Part shown: positions 35,168 through 44,401 of the stretch, in pieces
How the letters are laid out: the number at the start of each line of letters is the position of its first letter
Position numbering within the stretch: the first letter of the stretch is position 1
NCBI RefSeq assembly: GCF_009857435.1
Contig: NZ_WWCK01000010.1
Coordinates: 1 to 64,000 of the forward strand
DNA: 64,000 nucleotides
Direction: 5' to 3'
Source: Duganella rivi
GTDB lineage: Bacteria > Pseudomonadota > Gammaproteobacteria > Burkholderiales > Burkholderiaceae_D
The notes under the pieces: generated by a model
The model's database searches: none
What the model was told of the DNA's origin: nothing
What the model saw: the letters and a program-made list of their open reading frames with translations, nothing else
Made by a program: the position numbers and the translations under genes

Positions 35168-36844
35168 ATGACTCAGCCTCAAAACCTCGTAGAACAGTAT
35201 GGCCCACGCGACGCGATGGAGTATGACGTCGTCATCGTCGGCGGCGGCCCAGCAGGCTTGTCGGCAGCGATCAAGATCAAACAATTGGCCGCAGCAAAAG
35301 GCCAGGAAGTCTCCGTCGTCTTGCTGGAAAAAGGCGGCGAACTGGGCGCCCATACCCTGTCCGGCGCCGTGATGGATCCGAAGGCCCTGACCGAGCTGAT
35401 CCCTGACTGGAAAGAAAAAGGCGCACCGCTGAACACCGAAGTCACCGAAGACCGCGTGCTGTTCCTGACCGAGACCAAGGCCTACAAGACCCCCAACCTG
35501 CTGCTGCCGAAGTGCTTTGAGAATCACGGCAACTACGTCATCTCGCTGGGCAACGTGGTGCGCTGGCTCGGCCAGCAAGCCGAAGCGCTGGGCGTGGAAA
35601 TCTTCCCGGGCTTTGCCGCGGCCGAAGTGTTGTACAACGAGGACGGCTCGGTGAAAGGCGTCGCCACCGGCAATATGGGCGTGAAGCGCGACGGCGAAGC
35701 CGGCCCGGAATTCCAACTGGGCATGGAACTGCACGGCAAATACACCCTGTTCGCGGAAGGCGCGCGCGGCCACTTGGGCAAGCAGCTGATCGCCAAGTAC
35801 GACCTGAACAAGGGCAAAGACCCGCAGTCCTACGGTATCGGCATTAAAGAACTATGGGAAATCGATCCGGCCAAGCACCAGCCAGGCCTGGTGGTGCACA
35901 CCACCGGCTGGCCGCTGGACAGCAAAACCTACGGTGGCTCTTTCCTCTACCACCTGGAAAACAACCAGGTAGTGGTTGGCTACGTGGTCGGCCTGAACTA
36001 CGAGAACCCGTACCTGTCGCCGTACGAAGAATTCCAGCGCTACAAGACCCACCCGGAAATCCGCGGTTTCTTTGAGGGCGCCAAACGTATCTCCTACGGC
36101 GCGCGCGCGATTACCGCCGGCGGCCTGCAATCGCTGCCGAAGCTGGTATTCCCAGGCGGCGCGCTGATCGGCTGCGACGCCGGTTTCCTGAACATGAGCC
36201 GCATCAAGGGTTCGCACGCCGCGATCAAGTCGGGCATGCTGGCCGCTGAATCGGTGTTCGAGGCGCTGGGCGCCGGCCGCCAGGCCGACGAACTGGCCGC
36301 CTACCCGGCCGCGTTCGAGCAATCGTGGCTGCACGAAGAACTGCACGTAGCGCGCAACGTCAAGCCATGGCTGAACAAGGGCCTGTACCTGGGTTCGCTG
36401 ATGGCCGGCATCGACCAGATCGTCTTCCGCGGCAAAGCGCCATGGACGCTGCGCCACTCGCACGCCGACCACGAGTGCCTGAAACCGGCCTCGCAATTCA
36501 GCCCGATCACCTATCCGAAACCGGATGGCAAGCTGACCTTCGACCGCCTGTCGTCGGTATTCATCTCGAATACCAACCACGCCGAAGACCAGCCGATTCA
36601 CCTGACGCTGAAAAATCCGAGCGTGCCGGTCGACGTCAATCTGGCCCAGTACGCAGGCCCGGAAGCGCGCTACTGCCCGGCCGGCGTGTATGAATTCGTC
36701 AAGACCGACGAAGGCGCCGACCGCTTGCAAATCAACGCCCAGAACTGCGTGCACTGCAAAACCTGCGACATTAAAGACCCAACCCAAAATATCGTCTGGA
36801 TCACGCCGGAAGGCGGCGGCGGCCCGAACTATCCAAATATGTAA
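35168..36844 (+). CDS. Electron-transfer flavoprotein-ubiquinone oxidoreductase
   Basis: ETF-QO (558 residues) passes electrons from acyl-CoA dehydrogenases, via electron-transfer flavoprotein, to the quinone pool at the inner membrane. The FAD-binding GGGPAGLSAA motif is near residues 26-35. The ubiquinone and membrane-binding region covers about 220-300. The C-terminal 4Fe-4S ligands appear as YCPAGVYEF and CVHCKTCDIKDP. Length and motif order are normal. No clear Shine-Dalgarno precedes the ATG, although the alternative ATG at residue 17 would cut into the family N-terminus. A strong terminator follows. Confidence 0.96.
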   Translation: MTQPQNLVEQYGPRDAMEYDVVIVGGGPAGLSAAIKIKQLAAAKGQEVSVVLLEKGGELGAHTLSGAVMDPKALTELIPDWKEKGAPLNTEVTEDRVLFLTETKAYKTPNLLLPKCFENHGNYVISLGNVVRWLGQQAEALGVEIFPGFAAAEVLYNEDGSVKGVATGNMGVKRDGEAGPEFQLGMELHGKYTLFAEGARGHLGKQLIAKYDLNKGKDPQSYGIGIKELWEIDPAKHQPGLVVHTTGWPLDSKTYGGSFLYHLENNQVVVGYVVGLNYENPYLSPYEEFQRYKTHPEIRGFFEGAKRISYGARAITAGGLQSLPKLVFPGGALIGCDAGFLNMSRIKGSHAAIKSGMLAAESVFEALGAGRQADELAAYPAAFEQSWLHEELHVARNVKPWLNKGLYLGSLMAGIDQIVFRGKAPWTLRHSHADHECLKPASQFSPITYPKPDGKLTFDRLSSVFISNTNHAEDQPIHLTLKNPSVPVDVNLAQYAGPEARYCPAGVYEFVKTDEGADRLQINAQNCVHCKTCDIKDPTQNIVWITPEGGGGPNYPNM

Positions 36845-36861
36845 AAAAGCAACACTTTAAG

Positions 36862-36892
36862 AACAGCGCGGCTCATCCCCGCGCTGTTTTTC
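36862..36892 (+). terminator. Intrinsic terminator of the ETF-QO gene
   Basis: A perfect 10-bp stem (aacagcgcgg at 36862-36871, ccgcgctgtt at 36879-36888) with a 7-base loop is followed by further T residues. It lies 17 bp past the stop codon. Confidence 0.9.
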
Positions 36893-36963
36893 ATTTGGCG
36901 CACGGTACGAATTCTTGCCCCCGCCCGCCAATCGGCCCATAATCGGCAGGTGGAAAAAGGCAG

Positions 36964-36990
36964 TAGACAGTGACTTTCAGGGGCCGGATA
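36964..36990 (+). promoter_or_regulatory. Possible sigma-28 promoter of the flagellin gene
   Basis: TAGA (36964-36967), then exactly 15 bases, then GCCGGATA (36983-36990) is close to the sigma-28 consensus TAAA-N15-GCCGATAA. It would give a leader of about 110 bases before the flagellin start. The single-base differences keep this a moderate call. Confidence 0.5.
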
Positions 36991-37111
36991 AAAAAATTTT
37001 CATAAATTTCCACAAAGCATTTAATGTCCTTCCAGATACGGTCGTCTTGTACTTGGGAGAGCACAAAGGATCCGTTGCTCCGAACTGAATCCACCTACCA
37101 GGAGTTATTTC

Positions 37112-38023
37112 ATGCTGAGCCTTCACACTAACGCTGCGGCCCTTTCCGCACAGAACTCGATCGGTCGCACCCAGTCGCAACTGTCGACTTCGCAGACCCG
37201 CCTGAGCACCGGCTTCCGTGTCAATTCGGCCATGGACGATGCTGCAGGCCTGCAAATTGCAACCCGCTTGAAAGCACAAACCAGCGGTATGGCCATGGCC
37301 ATGCGCAACACCCAGAACTCGATCTCGATGCTGCAAACCGGCGAAGGCGCGTTCGATGAAGTCACCACCATGCTGATCCGCATGAAAGACCTGGCGACCC
37401 AAGCTGCTGACGCATCGTCGACCACCAAAGACATCACCGCCCTGCAATCGGAATACGATGCACTGGGTAACGAACTGTTCAACATCGTTCGTAACACCAC
37501 CTTCGGCGGCCAAGCTCTGCTGAACCCAACCGCGACCGGTACCGGTATCTCGGCCAACGTCGGCACCCTGGCTGCCGCCGTGAAATTCCAGATCGGCGCC
37601 ACCTCGTCGGAAACCATGACCCTGGACCTGACCACCGCCGGTGGCCTGACCAACAACATGGACACCCTGAACACCGCCCTGGGCAACGTTTCGGCCAACT
37701 ACAACACCCAGAACACCGCTGGTAACGCCAACCTGAGCACCGCCAACGTGGCTGCTACCCTGGACTCGATCACCACCGCGCTGGACGAAGTCGGCGCCAT
37801 CCGTTCGACCCTGGGTGCTGCTGCTAACCGTCTGGACCACGTGTACAACAACCTGTCGAACGTATCGACCAACACCAAGGCCGCTACCGGCCGTATCATG
37901 GACACCGACTTCGCAACCGAGTCGTCGAACATGACCTCGTCGCAGATGCTGCTGCAAGCTGGCACCGCGATGCTGAAACAGTCGAACAGCACCTCGTCGC
38001 TGGTTATGTCCCTGCTGCAGTAA
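37112..38023 (+). CDS. fliC: Flagellin (lateral type, LafA-like)
   Basis: This flagellin of 303 residues has the conserved N-terminal D0/D1 region (LSLHTNAAALSAQNSIGRTQ, then RLSTGFRVNSAMDDAAGLQI) and C-terminal D1/D0 region (LDEVGAIRSTLGAAANRLDH to the final VMSLLQ). The middle is short, so the surface D2/D3 domains are small or absent, as in many compact betaproteobacterial flagellins. The ATG has a CAGGAG ribosome site 8 bases ahead. It has its own promoter candidate and a terminator, so it is probably transcribed alone and strongly. Codon choice looks adapted to high expression. Confidence 0.96.
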   Translation: MLSLHTNAAALSAQNSIGRTQSQLSTSQTRLSTGFRVNSAMDDAAGLQIATRLKAQTSGMAMAMRNTQNSISMLQTGEGAFDEVTTMLIRMKDLATQAADASSTTKDITALQSEYDALGNELFNIVRNTTFGGQALLNPTATGTGISANVGTLAAAVKFQIGATSSETMTLDLTTAGGLTNNMDTLNTALGNVSANYNTQNTAGNANLSTANVAATLDSITTALDEVGAIRSTLGAAANRLDHVYNNLSNVSTNTKAATGRIMDTDFATESSNMTSSQMLLQAGTAMLKQSNSTSSLVMSLLQ

Positions 38024-38035
38024 TCGTAGTAATAT

Positions 38036-38057
38036 CCGGGTATGTCCGCATACCCGG
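38036..38057 (+). repeat. Hairpin behind the flagellin gene
   Basis: A perfect 9-bp stem ccgggtatg/catacccgg with a 4-base loop lies 13 bp after the flagellin stop and just before the terminator hairpin. It may protect the 3' end of the mRNA. Confidence 0.6.
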
Positions 38058-38069
38058 CCTACTAAAAGG

Positions 38070-38100
38070 GCCAACCGGAGCTTTTCGGTTGGCTTTTTTT
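38070..38100 (+). terminator. Intrinsic terminator of the flagellin gene
   Basis: The stem gccaaccg (38070-38077) and cggttggc (38086-38093), with an 8-base loop, is followed directly by seven T residues. Confidence 0.93.
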
Positions 38101-38128
38101 ATACCGGTAATTTTAGAAAGCGAGCCTG

Positions 38129-39100
38129 ATGGCTGTAGATCGTATCGGACCCTCTTTACGCCCGCTCGGCGTTCCTGACCGGCCGCAAGCGCAGCCAGGC
38201 CAGGTCACGCGCGTGCCCGGCAGTGAAGGCCCGCTCGATCTCGATTTCCCGATCGGCCCGCTCGGCCCCAGTGGGCCGAACAGCACCAACGGCCCGAATT
38301 CCGTCGGCGCCATCCTCGATGGCCCCGACCACCAGCAAGCGCTGCCGCCCTCGCACGCCGAGGCGCTGGCCGCTGCGCTGGGCGAAGTGCCGGACGCCGG
38401 CGATCCCGCCGCCATGCGTCCCAACCAGGTTTTCCTGTCGCGCCAGCTGGTCTGGCAACCACCCGACACCAACGCCATGGCCGCCTCGTGGCAAGTGATG
38501 GTGCGCACCTACGGCGAGCAGCGCGCCGCGTGGCTGGAGCAAGCCACCGGCCAGCATCTGCCGGCCAGCCTGTTCATGACCGACCACACGCCCTCCAACC
38601 TGCGCGACGGCCGTCCCGGCATGCCGCTGGTGACCGAGATGGAACCGTGGCGCTTTGCCGTCTACGCCTGGGGCGCGGAACGGCTGGTGCTGAAAGTGGT
38701 GGTCAAGGACGATGACGAATACGACCGCAACCGCCGCCGCCGCACCCGCGTGGCCTTGCGCCTGGAACTGATGCTGCCGGGCGTGGGCCGGGTGGTGATC
38801 CAGATGGAGCCGGCCAGCGGCAACGGCGTAGTGCTGGAAGTGGGCGCAGCCCAGACTTCGGCAATGCAGCACATGCGCGACATGCTGCCGCAGCTGGCGG
38901 CCGTGGTCAGCCGCTCCGGCCTGAGCATCCTGCGCTGCCGCCTGCGCCGCGAACTGCCATCGTCGACCGGCGAACACTCCTACCCTAGCCGCATGCATAC
39001 GGCGGCCCTGACGCAAGCGCTGTTCCGCGCCATGGCCGAAGTGGCGGTGCTGCTGTCCCAGCCTACCGTCCCGGACGACCTGTTCTCCGAATCGGCATGA
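38129..39100 (+). CDS. FliK C-terminal-like protein of the flagellar locus
   Basis: This 323-residue protein starts with a low-complexity region rich in Gly, Pro, Asn and Ser (IGPLGPSGPNSTNGPN, about 42-57). Its C-terminal part (about 205-275) reads like the FliK hook-length-control C-terminal domain: LRLELMLPGVGRVVIQME, followed by LPQLAAVVSRSGLSILRCRLR. A full FliK is already encoded at 55218, so this would be a second member of the family. Its role, perhaps as an alternative hook-length or filament-related factor, is unknown. It overlaps the chromate-transporter-like gene by 4 bp (ATGA), so the two are coupled. Confidence 0.55.
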   Translation: MAVDRIGPSLRPLGVPDRPQAQPGQVTRVPGSEGPLDLDFPIGPLGPSGPNSTNGPNSVGAILDGPDHQQALPPSHAEALAAALGEVPDAGDPAAMRPNQVFLSRQLVWQPPDTNAMAASWQVMVRTYGEQRAAWLEQATGQHLPASLFMTDHTPSNLRDGRPGMPLVTEMEPWRFAVYAWGAERLVLKVVVKDDDEYDRNRRRRTRVALRLELMLPGVGRVVIQMEPASGNGVVLEVGAAQTSAMQHMRDMLPQLAAVVSRSGLSILRCRLRRELPSSTGEHSYPSRMHTAALTQALFRAMAEVAVLLSQPTVPDDLFSESA

Positions 39101-40416
39101 CGCCGGAACGGCCGGCGCATCCCAGTTTCGCGCAGGCCTTTGCCTATTGGCTCAAGCTCGGTTTCATCAGCTTTGGCGGCCCGGCCGGCCAGATCGCCAT
39201 CATGCACCAGGAGCTGGTGGAGCGGCGGCGCTGGATTTCCGAGCAGCGCTTCCTGCATGCCCTCAATTACTGCATGCTGCTGCCCGGCCCCGAAGCCCAG
39301 CAGCTGGCCACCTATATCGGCTGGCTGCTGCACCGCACGCGCGGCGGCATTGCGGCCGGGGTGCTGTTCGTGCTGCCGTCTTTGTTCATCCTAATTGGAT
39401 TGTCGTGGCTGTACATGGCGTGGGGCAGCGTGCCTGCGGTGGCCGGCGTGTTCTACGGCATCAAGCCGGCAGTGACGGCGCTGGTACTGCACGCGGCGTG
39501 GCGCGTCGGCACGCGCGCGCTGCGCAACCGCTGGCAGTGGACGGTGGCGGCGCTGGCCTTCATCGCCATCTTCGCGCTGCATGCCCCCTTCCCCTTGATC
39601 GTGCTGGCGGCAGCGCTGACCGGCTGGCTGGCGCCGCAGCGCTTCAACAGCAGCAGCGCCCACGGCAAGGCGGCCGGCGCCCACCTTCCCGCCTTGATCG
39701 ACGACGACACGCCGCCACCGCCGCACGCCCGCTTCCGCTGGCCGCGCTTCTGGCTGGTGCTCGGCATCCATCTCGGCTTGTGGCTGCTGGCGATGGCGGT
39801 GCTGGTGGCCATCTTCGGCGTTGACAGCGTGCTGACGCAGATGGCGTGGTTCTTCAGCAAGGCCGCGCTGCTGACCTTTGGCGGCGCCTACGCCGTGCTG
39901 CCGTACGTGTTTCAAGGCGCGGTCGAGCAGCACCACTGGCTCAGCGCGGCGCAAATGATGGACGGGCTGGCGCTGGGCGAAACCACGCCGGGGCCGCTGA
40001 TCATGGTGGTCTCTTACGTCGGATTTGCGGGCGGCTGGAACACCGCCTTCCTCGGGCCGCACGCGTTGCTGCTAGCCGGTGCGCTGGCGGCGGCAGTGGT
40101 GACGTATTTCACCTTCCTGCCGTCCTTCCTGTTTATTTTGCTGGGCGGGCCATTCATCGAATCAACCCACGGCAAACTGCAATTTACCGCGCCGCTGACC
40201 GCCATCACGGCCGCCGTGGTCGGCGTGATCCTCAACCTCGCCCTGTTCTTTGCATGGCACACGCTGTGGCCGGCGGGCTGGCAAGGCGGCTTCGAGTGGC
40301 CGGCGGCGCTGATCGGACTGGCCGCGGGCGTGGCGCTGTTCCGCTACCAGCGCGGCGTGATCAGCGTCATCCTCGCCAGCGGCGCTGCCGGCCTGCTTAG
40401 CCTACTGTGCCGATGA
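39097..40416 (+). CDS. chrA: Chromate-efflux-type transporter ChrA
   Basis: This 439-residue membrane protein is a two-domain (long-chain) CHR transporter. Each half has the signature seen as GFISFGGPAGQIA (residues 23-35) and ALLTFGGAYAVLP (about 257-269), and ten or so hydrophobic helices are visible. The family exports chromate with proton exchange; other anions are possible. It is unexpected inside a flagellar locus. It is coupled to the FliK-like gene upstream, and its 3' end overlaps the end of the converging flhA by 20 bp. Confidence 0.9.
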   Translation: MTPERPAHPSFAQAFAYWLKLGFISFGGPAGQIAIMHQELVERRRWISEQRFLHALNYCMLLPGPEAQQLATYIGWLLHRTRGGIAAGVLFVLPSLFILIGLSWLYMAWGSVPAVAGVFYGIKPAVTALVLHAAWRVGTRALRNRWQWTVAALAFIAIFALHAPFPLIVLAAALTGWLAPQRFNSSSAHGKAAGAHLPALIDDDTPPPPHARFRWPRFWLVLGIHLGLWLLAMAVLVAIFGVDSVLTQMAWFFSKAALLTFGGAYAVLPYVFQGAVEQHHWLSAAQMMDGLALGETTPGPLIMVVSYVGFAGGWNTAFLGPHALLLAGALAAAVVTYFTFLPSFLFILLGGPFIESTHGKLQFTAPLTAITAAVVGVILNLALFFAWHTLWPAGWQGGFEWPAALIGLAAGVALFRYQRGVISVILASGAAGLLSLLCR

Positions 40417-42484
40417 TGCTGACTTCGCGGTTTTCCGGGATCTCGTTGTACGAGAGTACATGCAGGCCCGGCGCGAACAGGCGGGCATAGCGCGCCAGCA
40501 GCGGACGGATTTGCGGCAGCACCAGCAACAGTGGCGGCGTGGCCTGCTGCTTCATTTGCTCGCGCGCCACCGGCATATTCACTTGCAACTGCGCCAGCAG
40601 GTGCGGGTCGATCGGGTAGTTGTCCAGCACCACCTTGCCGCTCTGGCGCGCTTGATTCAGCGAACCGAGCAGCATATTTTCCAGATCGCCGCCGAGGTTG
40701 AAGGCTTGCATCTCGGTTTTCTGGCCGAACAGGCTGGTGACGATCTGGCGGCGCAGCGCGCAGCGCACTTCGGCCGCCAGCAGGATAGGATCCTTGGTGG
40801 TTTCCGAGCTATCCACCAGCGTGGTGGCGATCGGCACAATATCTTTCAGCGAGACGTTCTCCGCCAGCAGCACGCGGAACACCCGCAGCATTTGCGTGTG
40901 CGTCAGCGCCTTGTCCAGCGCGGCTGCCAGCTTGGGCGAGATCGCCGTCAGGCGCTCCATCAGCGCCGGCACGTCTTCGTGGCGGAACAGCTCCGGCAGG
41001 TACTCGCGGATCAGCTTGGACAAGTGGGTGGCAATCGCACTTGGCGCTTCCACCACTTGATAACCGAGGCCCAGCGCGTTGGCTTTCTCGCTGGTTTCGA
41101 TCCACGTCACCGGCATGCCGTAGGCCGGTTCGATGCCGGGAATGCCGTCGATCTGGCCGTACACGTTCGGCGACGGAATCGCCATCAGGCGATCGGCAAA
41201 CACCTCGGCCTGCGACACCACGCTGCCCGACAAAATCACCGAATATTGCGTCGGCTTCAAGCCCAGATCGTCGCGCACGCCGATCGGCGGCAACAGCAAG
41301 CCCATCGATTCAGACAAGCTCTGGCGCACGCCCTTCACCCGCTTGCTCAGCGGCTCGCCGTGCGCCTTGTCGATCAGGCCCACCAGTTTGTAGCCGACCG
41401 CGATTTGCAGCGGCTGCACCGCCGGCAGGCTGTACCAGTCGAGATCGGGCGCGCGCTCGTCGCGCAGCGCCGCTTCTATCGCGTCGAGATTGCTGGTATC
41501 GGGCTTCTGCACCCTGTTGAGCAGCTTCCATCCCACATACGCCAGCACCAGCGCGAACGGGCCAAACATCTGCCATGGCATGCCCGGCACCATCGCCAGT
41601 ACCAGCATCATGCCGGCTGCACTGAACATCACCTGCGGCGAGGTCAGAACCTGGTTGCCGACCTGCTGCTCGAAGTCGCCCGAATCGGAAATACGGGTCA
41701 CCAGAATGGCCGCAGCGGCCGACAGCAGCAGCGCTGGAATCTGCGCCACCAGGCCGTCACCGATGGTCAGCAGCGCGTACTGTTTGAAGGCCGCGCCAAA
41801 CGACATGTCCTGCATCAGCGCGCCAATCGCCACGCCGCCGACCATGTTGATGATCAGGATCAGGATCGACGCCACCGCGTCGCCGCGCACGAACTTGGAG
41901 GCGCCGTCCATGGCGCCATAGAAGTCCGCTTCCGCCGCCACTTCCAGGCGGCGTACCTGCGCCTTCTCTTGGTTGATCAGGCCGGCGTTCAAGTCGGCGT
42001 CAATCGCCATCTGCTTGCCCGGCAAGGCGTCCAAGGTGAAACGCGCCGACACTTCCGAGATACGCTCCGCACCCTTGGTCACCACCATGAAGTTGATGAT
42101 CATCAGGATCACGAACACCACGATACCAACCACATAGTTACCACCGACCACCACGTTACCGAAGGCCTCGATCACGTGACCGGCGGCAGCCGTGCCTTCA
42201 TGGCCGTGCAGCAGCACCACGCGGGTCGACGCCACGTTCAGCGTCAGGCGCAGCATGGTGGTGGCCAGCAGGACGGTCGGGAATACCGAGAAGTCCAGCG
42301 GACGGCGCACCGACACCGAGCCCAGGATCACAATCAGCGCCAGCACGATATTGAACGTGAACATCACGTCCAGCAAAATCGGCGGCAGCGGCAGCATGAT
42401 CATCGCCAGAATAATCAGCAAGAATGCCGGGGTGGCAAACTTGTGGCGACGTATCTCCGCAATCATGGTTTGGAAAAAATTCAC
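40397..42484 (-). CDS. flhA: Flagellar export gate protein FlhA
   Basis: FlhA (695 residues) is the main gate subunit of the flagellar type III export apparatus. Eight membrane helices fill the first 330 residues, and the FHIPEP-type stretch RRPLDFSVFPTVLLATTMLRL is present around residues 61-80. The cytoplasmic domain covers about 360-695. The GDGLVAQIPALLLS segment is conserved. It is the last gene of the operon fliM-N-P-Q-R-flhB-flhA and overlaps flhB by 4 bp. Gene order and the absence of fliO point to a lateral-type system (lfhA). Confidence 0.96.
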   Translation of the reverse strand: MNFFQTMIAEIRRHKFATPAFLLIILAMIMLPLPPILLDVMFTFNIVLALIVILGSVSVRRPLDFSVFPTVLLATTMLRLTLNVASTRVVLLHGHEGTAAAGHVIEAFGNVVVGGNYVVGIVVFVILMIINFMVVTKGAERISEVSARFTLDALPGKQMAIDADLNAGLINQEKAQVRRLEVAAEADFYGAMDGASKFVRGDAVASILILIINMVGGVAIGALMQDMSFGAAFKQYALLTIGDGLVAQIPALLLSAAAAILVTRISDSGDFEQQVGNQVLTSPQVMFSAAGMMLVLAMVPGMPWQMFGPFALVLAYVGWKLLNRVQKPDTSNLDAIEAALRDERAPDLDWYSLPAVQPLQIAVGYKLVGLIDKAHGEPLSKRVKGVRQSLSESMGLLLPPIGVRDDLGLKPTQYSVILSGSVVSQAEVFADRLMAIPSPNVYGQIDGIPGIEPAYGMPVTWIETSEKANALGLGYQVVEAPSAIATHLSKLIREYLPELFRHEDVPALMERLTAISPKLAAALDKALTHTQMLRVFRVLLAENVSLKDIVPIATTLVDSSETTKDPILLAAEVRCALRRQIVTSLFGQKTEMQAFNLGGDLENMLLGSLNQARQSGKVVLDNYPIDPHLLAQLQVNMPVAREQMKQQATPPLLLVLPQIRPLLARYARLFAPGLHVLSYNEIPENREVSIIGTVG

Positions 42485-43617
42485 TGCTTAACCTCGCTCA
42501 TGGATGTAGGTACAACAACTTCTCTTGGACGTTCCGGTTCGGCCGCGCGCCGCCCGGTACGGAATGCTTGCAACTGCAGCACATAGTTCAGCACCTGCGA
42601 CACGGCCTGGTACAGCTGCACCGGGATCTGCTGGTTGACCTGGCTGGTGTTGTAGATGGCGCGCGCCAGCGGCGGCAGCTCCATCACTTCGATCTTGAAT
42701 TCATAGGCCAGCTGCTTGATGTACAGCGCCATCTCGTCGAGGCCCTTGGCCACCACGTACGGCGCCTCTGCCTTGTTCAGATCGTACTTCAGCGCCACCG
42801 CGTAGTGCTCCGGGTTGACGATCACCACGTCGGCGGTGGGTACGCTCTTGCGCGCGCTGCGCCGCGCCAGCGCGCGCTGCAACTGGCGGATGCGCTGCTT
42901 GACTTCGGGACGGCCCTCGGTCGACTTGTGTTCTTCTTTCAAATCCTGCTTGGACATGCGCTGGTTCTTGGCGAAGAACCAGGCCTGCGCCGGCACGTCG
43001 ATCAGCGCGAAGATGATGAATACCGCCACCATCGACATCAGCCCATCGAGCATCAGGTTGGAGCCGGTCATCATGGCCTGCCCCATCGGCATCATCTGCA
43101 ATTGCGTGTAGTCGCCGATGCTGGAGCGGGCCACGTGGATCAGCACGGCAATCAGCACGCCGGCCTTGCCGATCGAGATCGCCAGTTCGAACGCGTGCTT
43201 GCCGCTGAACAGGCGGCCCAGGTTGGCGGCCGGACTCATGCGCGACAATTTCGGCTCCCAGTGCTTGGTCGAAACCACCCAGCCGCCCGGCACCATCGCG
43301 CCCAGCATGATGAACAGCGGCACCACGAACAGCGGCAGCACCATTTTGATCAGCAGCCACATCGAGCTGCTGAACACGGTCGACATCGCGTTATCAATCG
43401 CGCCTTCGCTATCGAGCGGCGCGAAGCTCTGGTGGAAGATTTCGTTAAATTCCATCAGATAGCCGGGCAGCAGGTAGACGAACAGCTTCAGGCTCACCAG
43501 GATGCCGATCGCGGTCGACAGGTCGCGCGAGCGGACGACCTGCCCTTCCTGGCGCGACTTCTTCAGCTTCTGCTGTGAAGCCTTTTCTGTTTTATCGCCT
43601 GTGCTCTCGTCAGCCAT
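42481..43617 (-). CDS. flhB: Flagellar export switch protein FlhB
   Basis: FlhB (378 residues) sets export specificity by cutting itself between Asn and Pro. Here the site reads NPEH (268-271) instead of the usual NPTH; the N-P pair needed for cleavage remains. The charged N-terminus ESTGDKTEKASQQKL and four membrane helices up to about residue 215 are normal. A Pro/Arg-rich tail with EPERPREVVVPT closes the protein. It overlaps fliR by 8 bp and flhA by 4 bp. Confidence 0.95.
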   Translation of the reverse strand: MADESTGDKTEKASQQKLKKSRQEGQVVRSRDLSTAIGILVSLKLFVYLLPGYLMEFNEIFHQSFAPLDSEGAIDNAMSTVFSSSMWLLIKMVLPLFVVPLFIMLGAMVPGGWVVSTKHWEPKLSRMSPAANLGRLFSGKHAFELAISIGKAGVLIAVLIHVARSSIGDYTQLQMMPMGQAMMTGSNLMLDGLMSMVAVFIIFALIDVPAQAWFFAKNQRMSKQDLKEEHKSTEGRPEVKQRIRQLQRALARRSARKSVPTADVVIVNPEHYAVALKYDLNKAEAPYVVAKGLDEMALYIKQLAYEFKIEVMELPPLARAIYNTSQVNQQIPVQLYQAVSQVLNYVLQLQAFRTGRRAAEPERPREVVVPTSMSEVKQ

Positions 43618-44392
43618 GGGCAGCCACCTGCATCTGCTGGCGTATCATCTCCAGCACCATGTTAGTCATGCGCACGTAGTGCTCGGGAATGAAGCGCACC
43701 ACCTGCGCCAGCATCATCAAACCAAAGATGGTGATCACGGCAAAGCCCAGCGCGAACAAGTTCAGGCTGGGCGCCACGCGGTTCAGGAAGCCAAAACCGA
43801 GCTGCACCACCAGCGTCGAGAACACCACCGGGATTGCCAGCAGCATGGCCGCCGAAAAAATCCACGCCACGTTGTAGGCCACCGCTTCCATCAGGTGATT
43901 GCCGAAGCCATGGCCCAGCGGCCACGCCTTAAAACTTTGTCCGATCACGTTGGCGATCACCAGGTGGCCGTCGATCGCGAAGAACACGATGATGGCCAGG
44001 GTCGACAGCAGCGCCGAGGTCACGTCCGACGATTGGCCGTTGAGCGGATCATTCATCACCGCCATCGACAAGCCCATCTGCGACGACACCATAAAGCCAA
44101 GCACGCCAATCACCGACATTGCGAAGTGGAACGCCAGTCCCAGCACGAAGCCGATCAAGCCCTGCTCGATGGTAGCCACCACGCCGTGCATGGAAAACGG
44201 ATTGATCGGCGCATGGCCGCCGGTCAGCGGCAGCATCAGAATCGACAGCACCAGCGCGATCAAAATGCGCACCGTCACCGGCGTGACCGCCTCGCCCAGC
44301 ACCGGCGCGCCAAGGAACATCGCCAGGATGCGGCAGAACGGCCACCAGATGGCGGTCAGCAGCGGCAGCAACTGGGCGAGGACGGATTCCAT
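43610..44392 (-). CDS. fliR: Flagellar export protein FliR
   Basis: FliR (260 residues) is a core subunit of the export gate with FliP and FliQ. Six hydrophobic helices are visible, and the GFVLGLAFHFAMSVIGVLGF-like stretch around residue 78 and NRVAPSLNLFALGFAV around 206 are family features. It follows fliQ by 9 bp and overlaps flhB by 8 bp. Confidence 0.94.
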   Translation of the reverse strand: MESVLAQLLPLLTAIWWPFCRILAMFLGAPVLGEAVTPVTVRILIALVLSILMLPLTGGHAPINPFSMHGVVATIEQGLIGFVLGLAFHFAMSVIGVLGFMVSSQMGLSMAVMNDPLNGQSSDVTSALLSTLAIIVFFAIDGHLVIANVIGQSFKAWPLGHGFGNHLMEAVAYNVAWIFSAAMLLAIPVVFSTLVVQLGFGFLNRVAPSLNLFALGFAVITIFGLMMLAQVVRFIPEHYVRMTNMVLEMIRQQMQVAAHG

Positions 44393-44401
44393 GGCGGGAA
44401 G

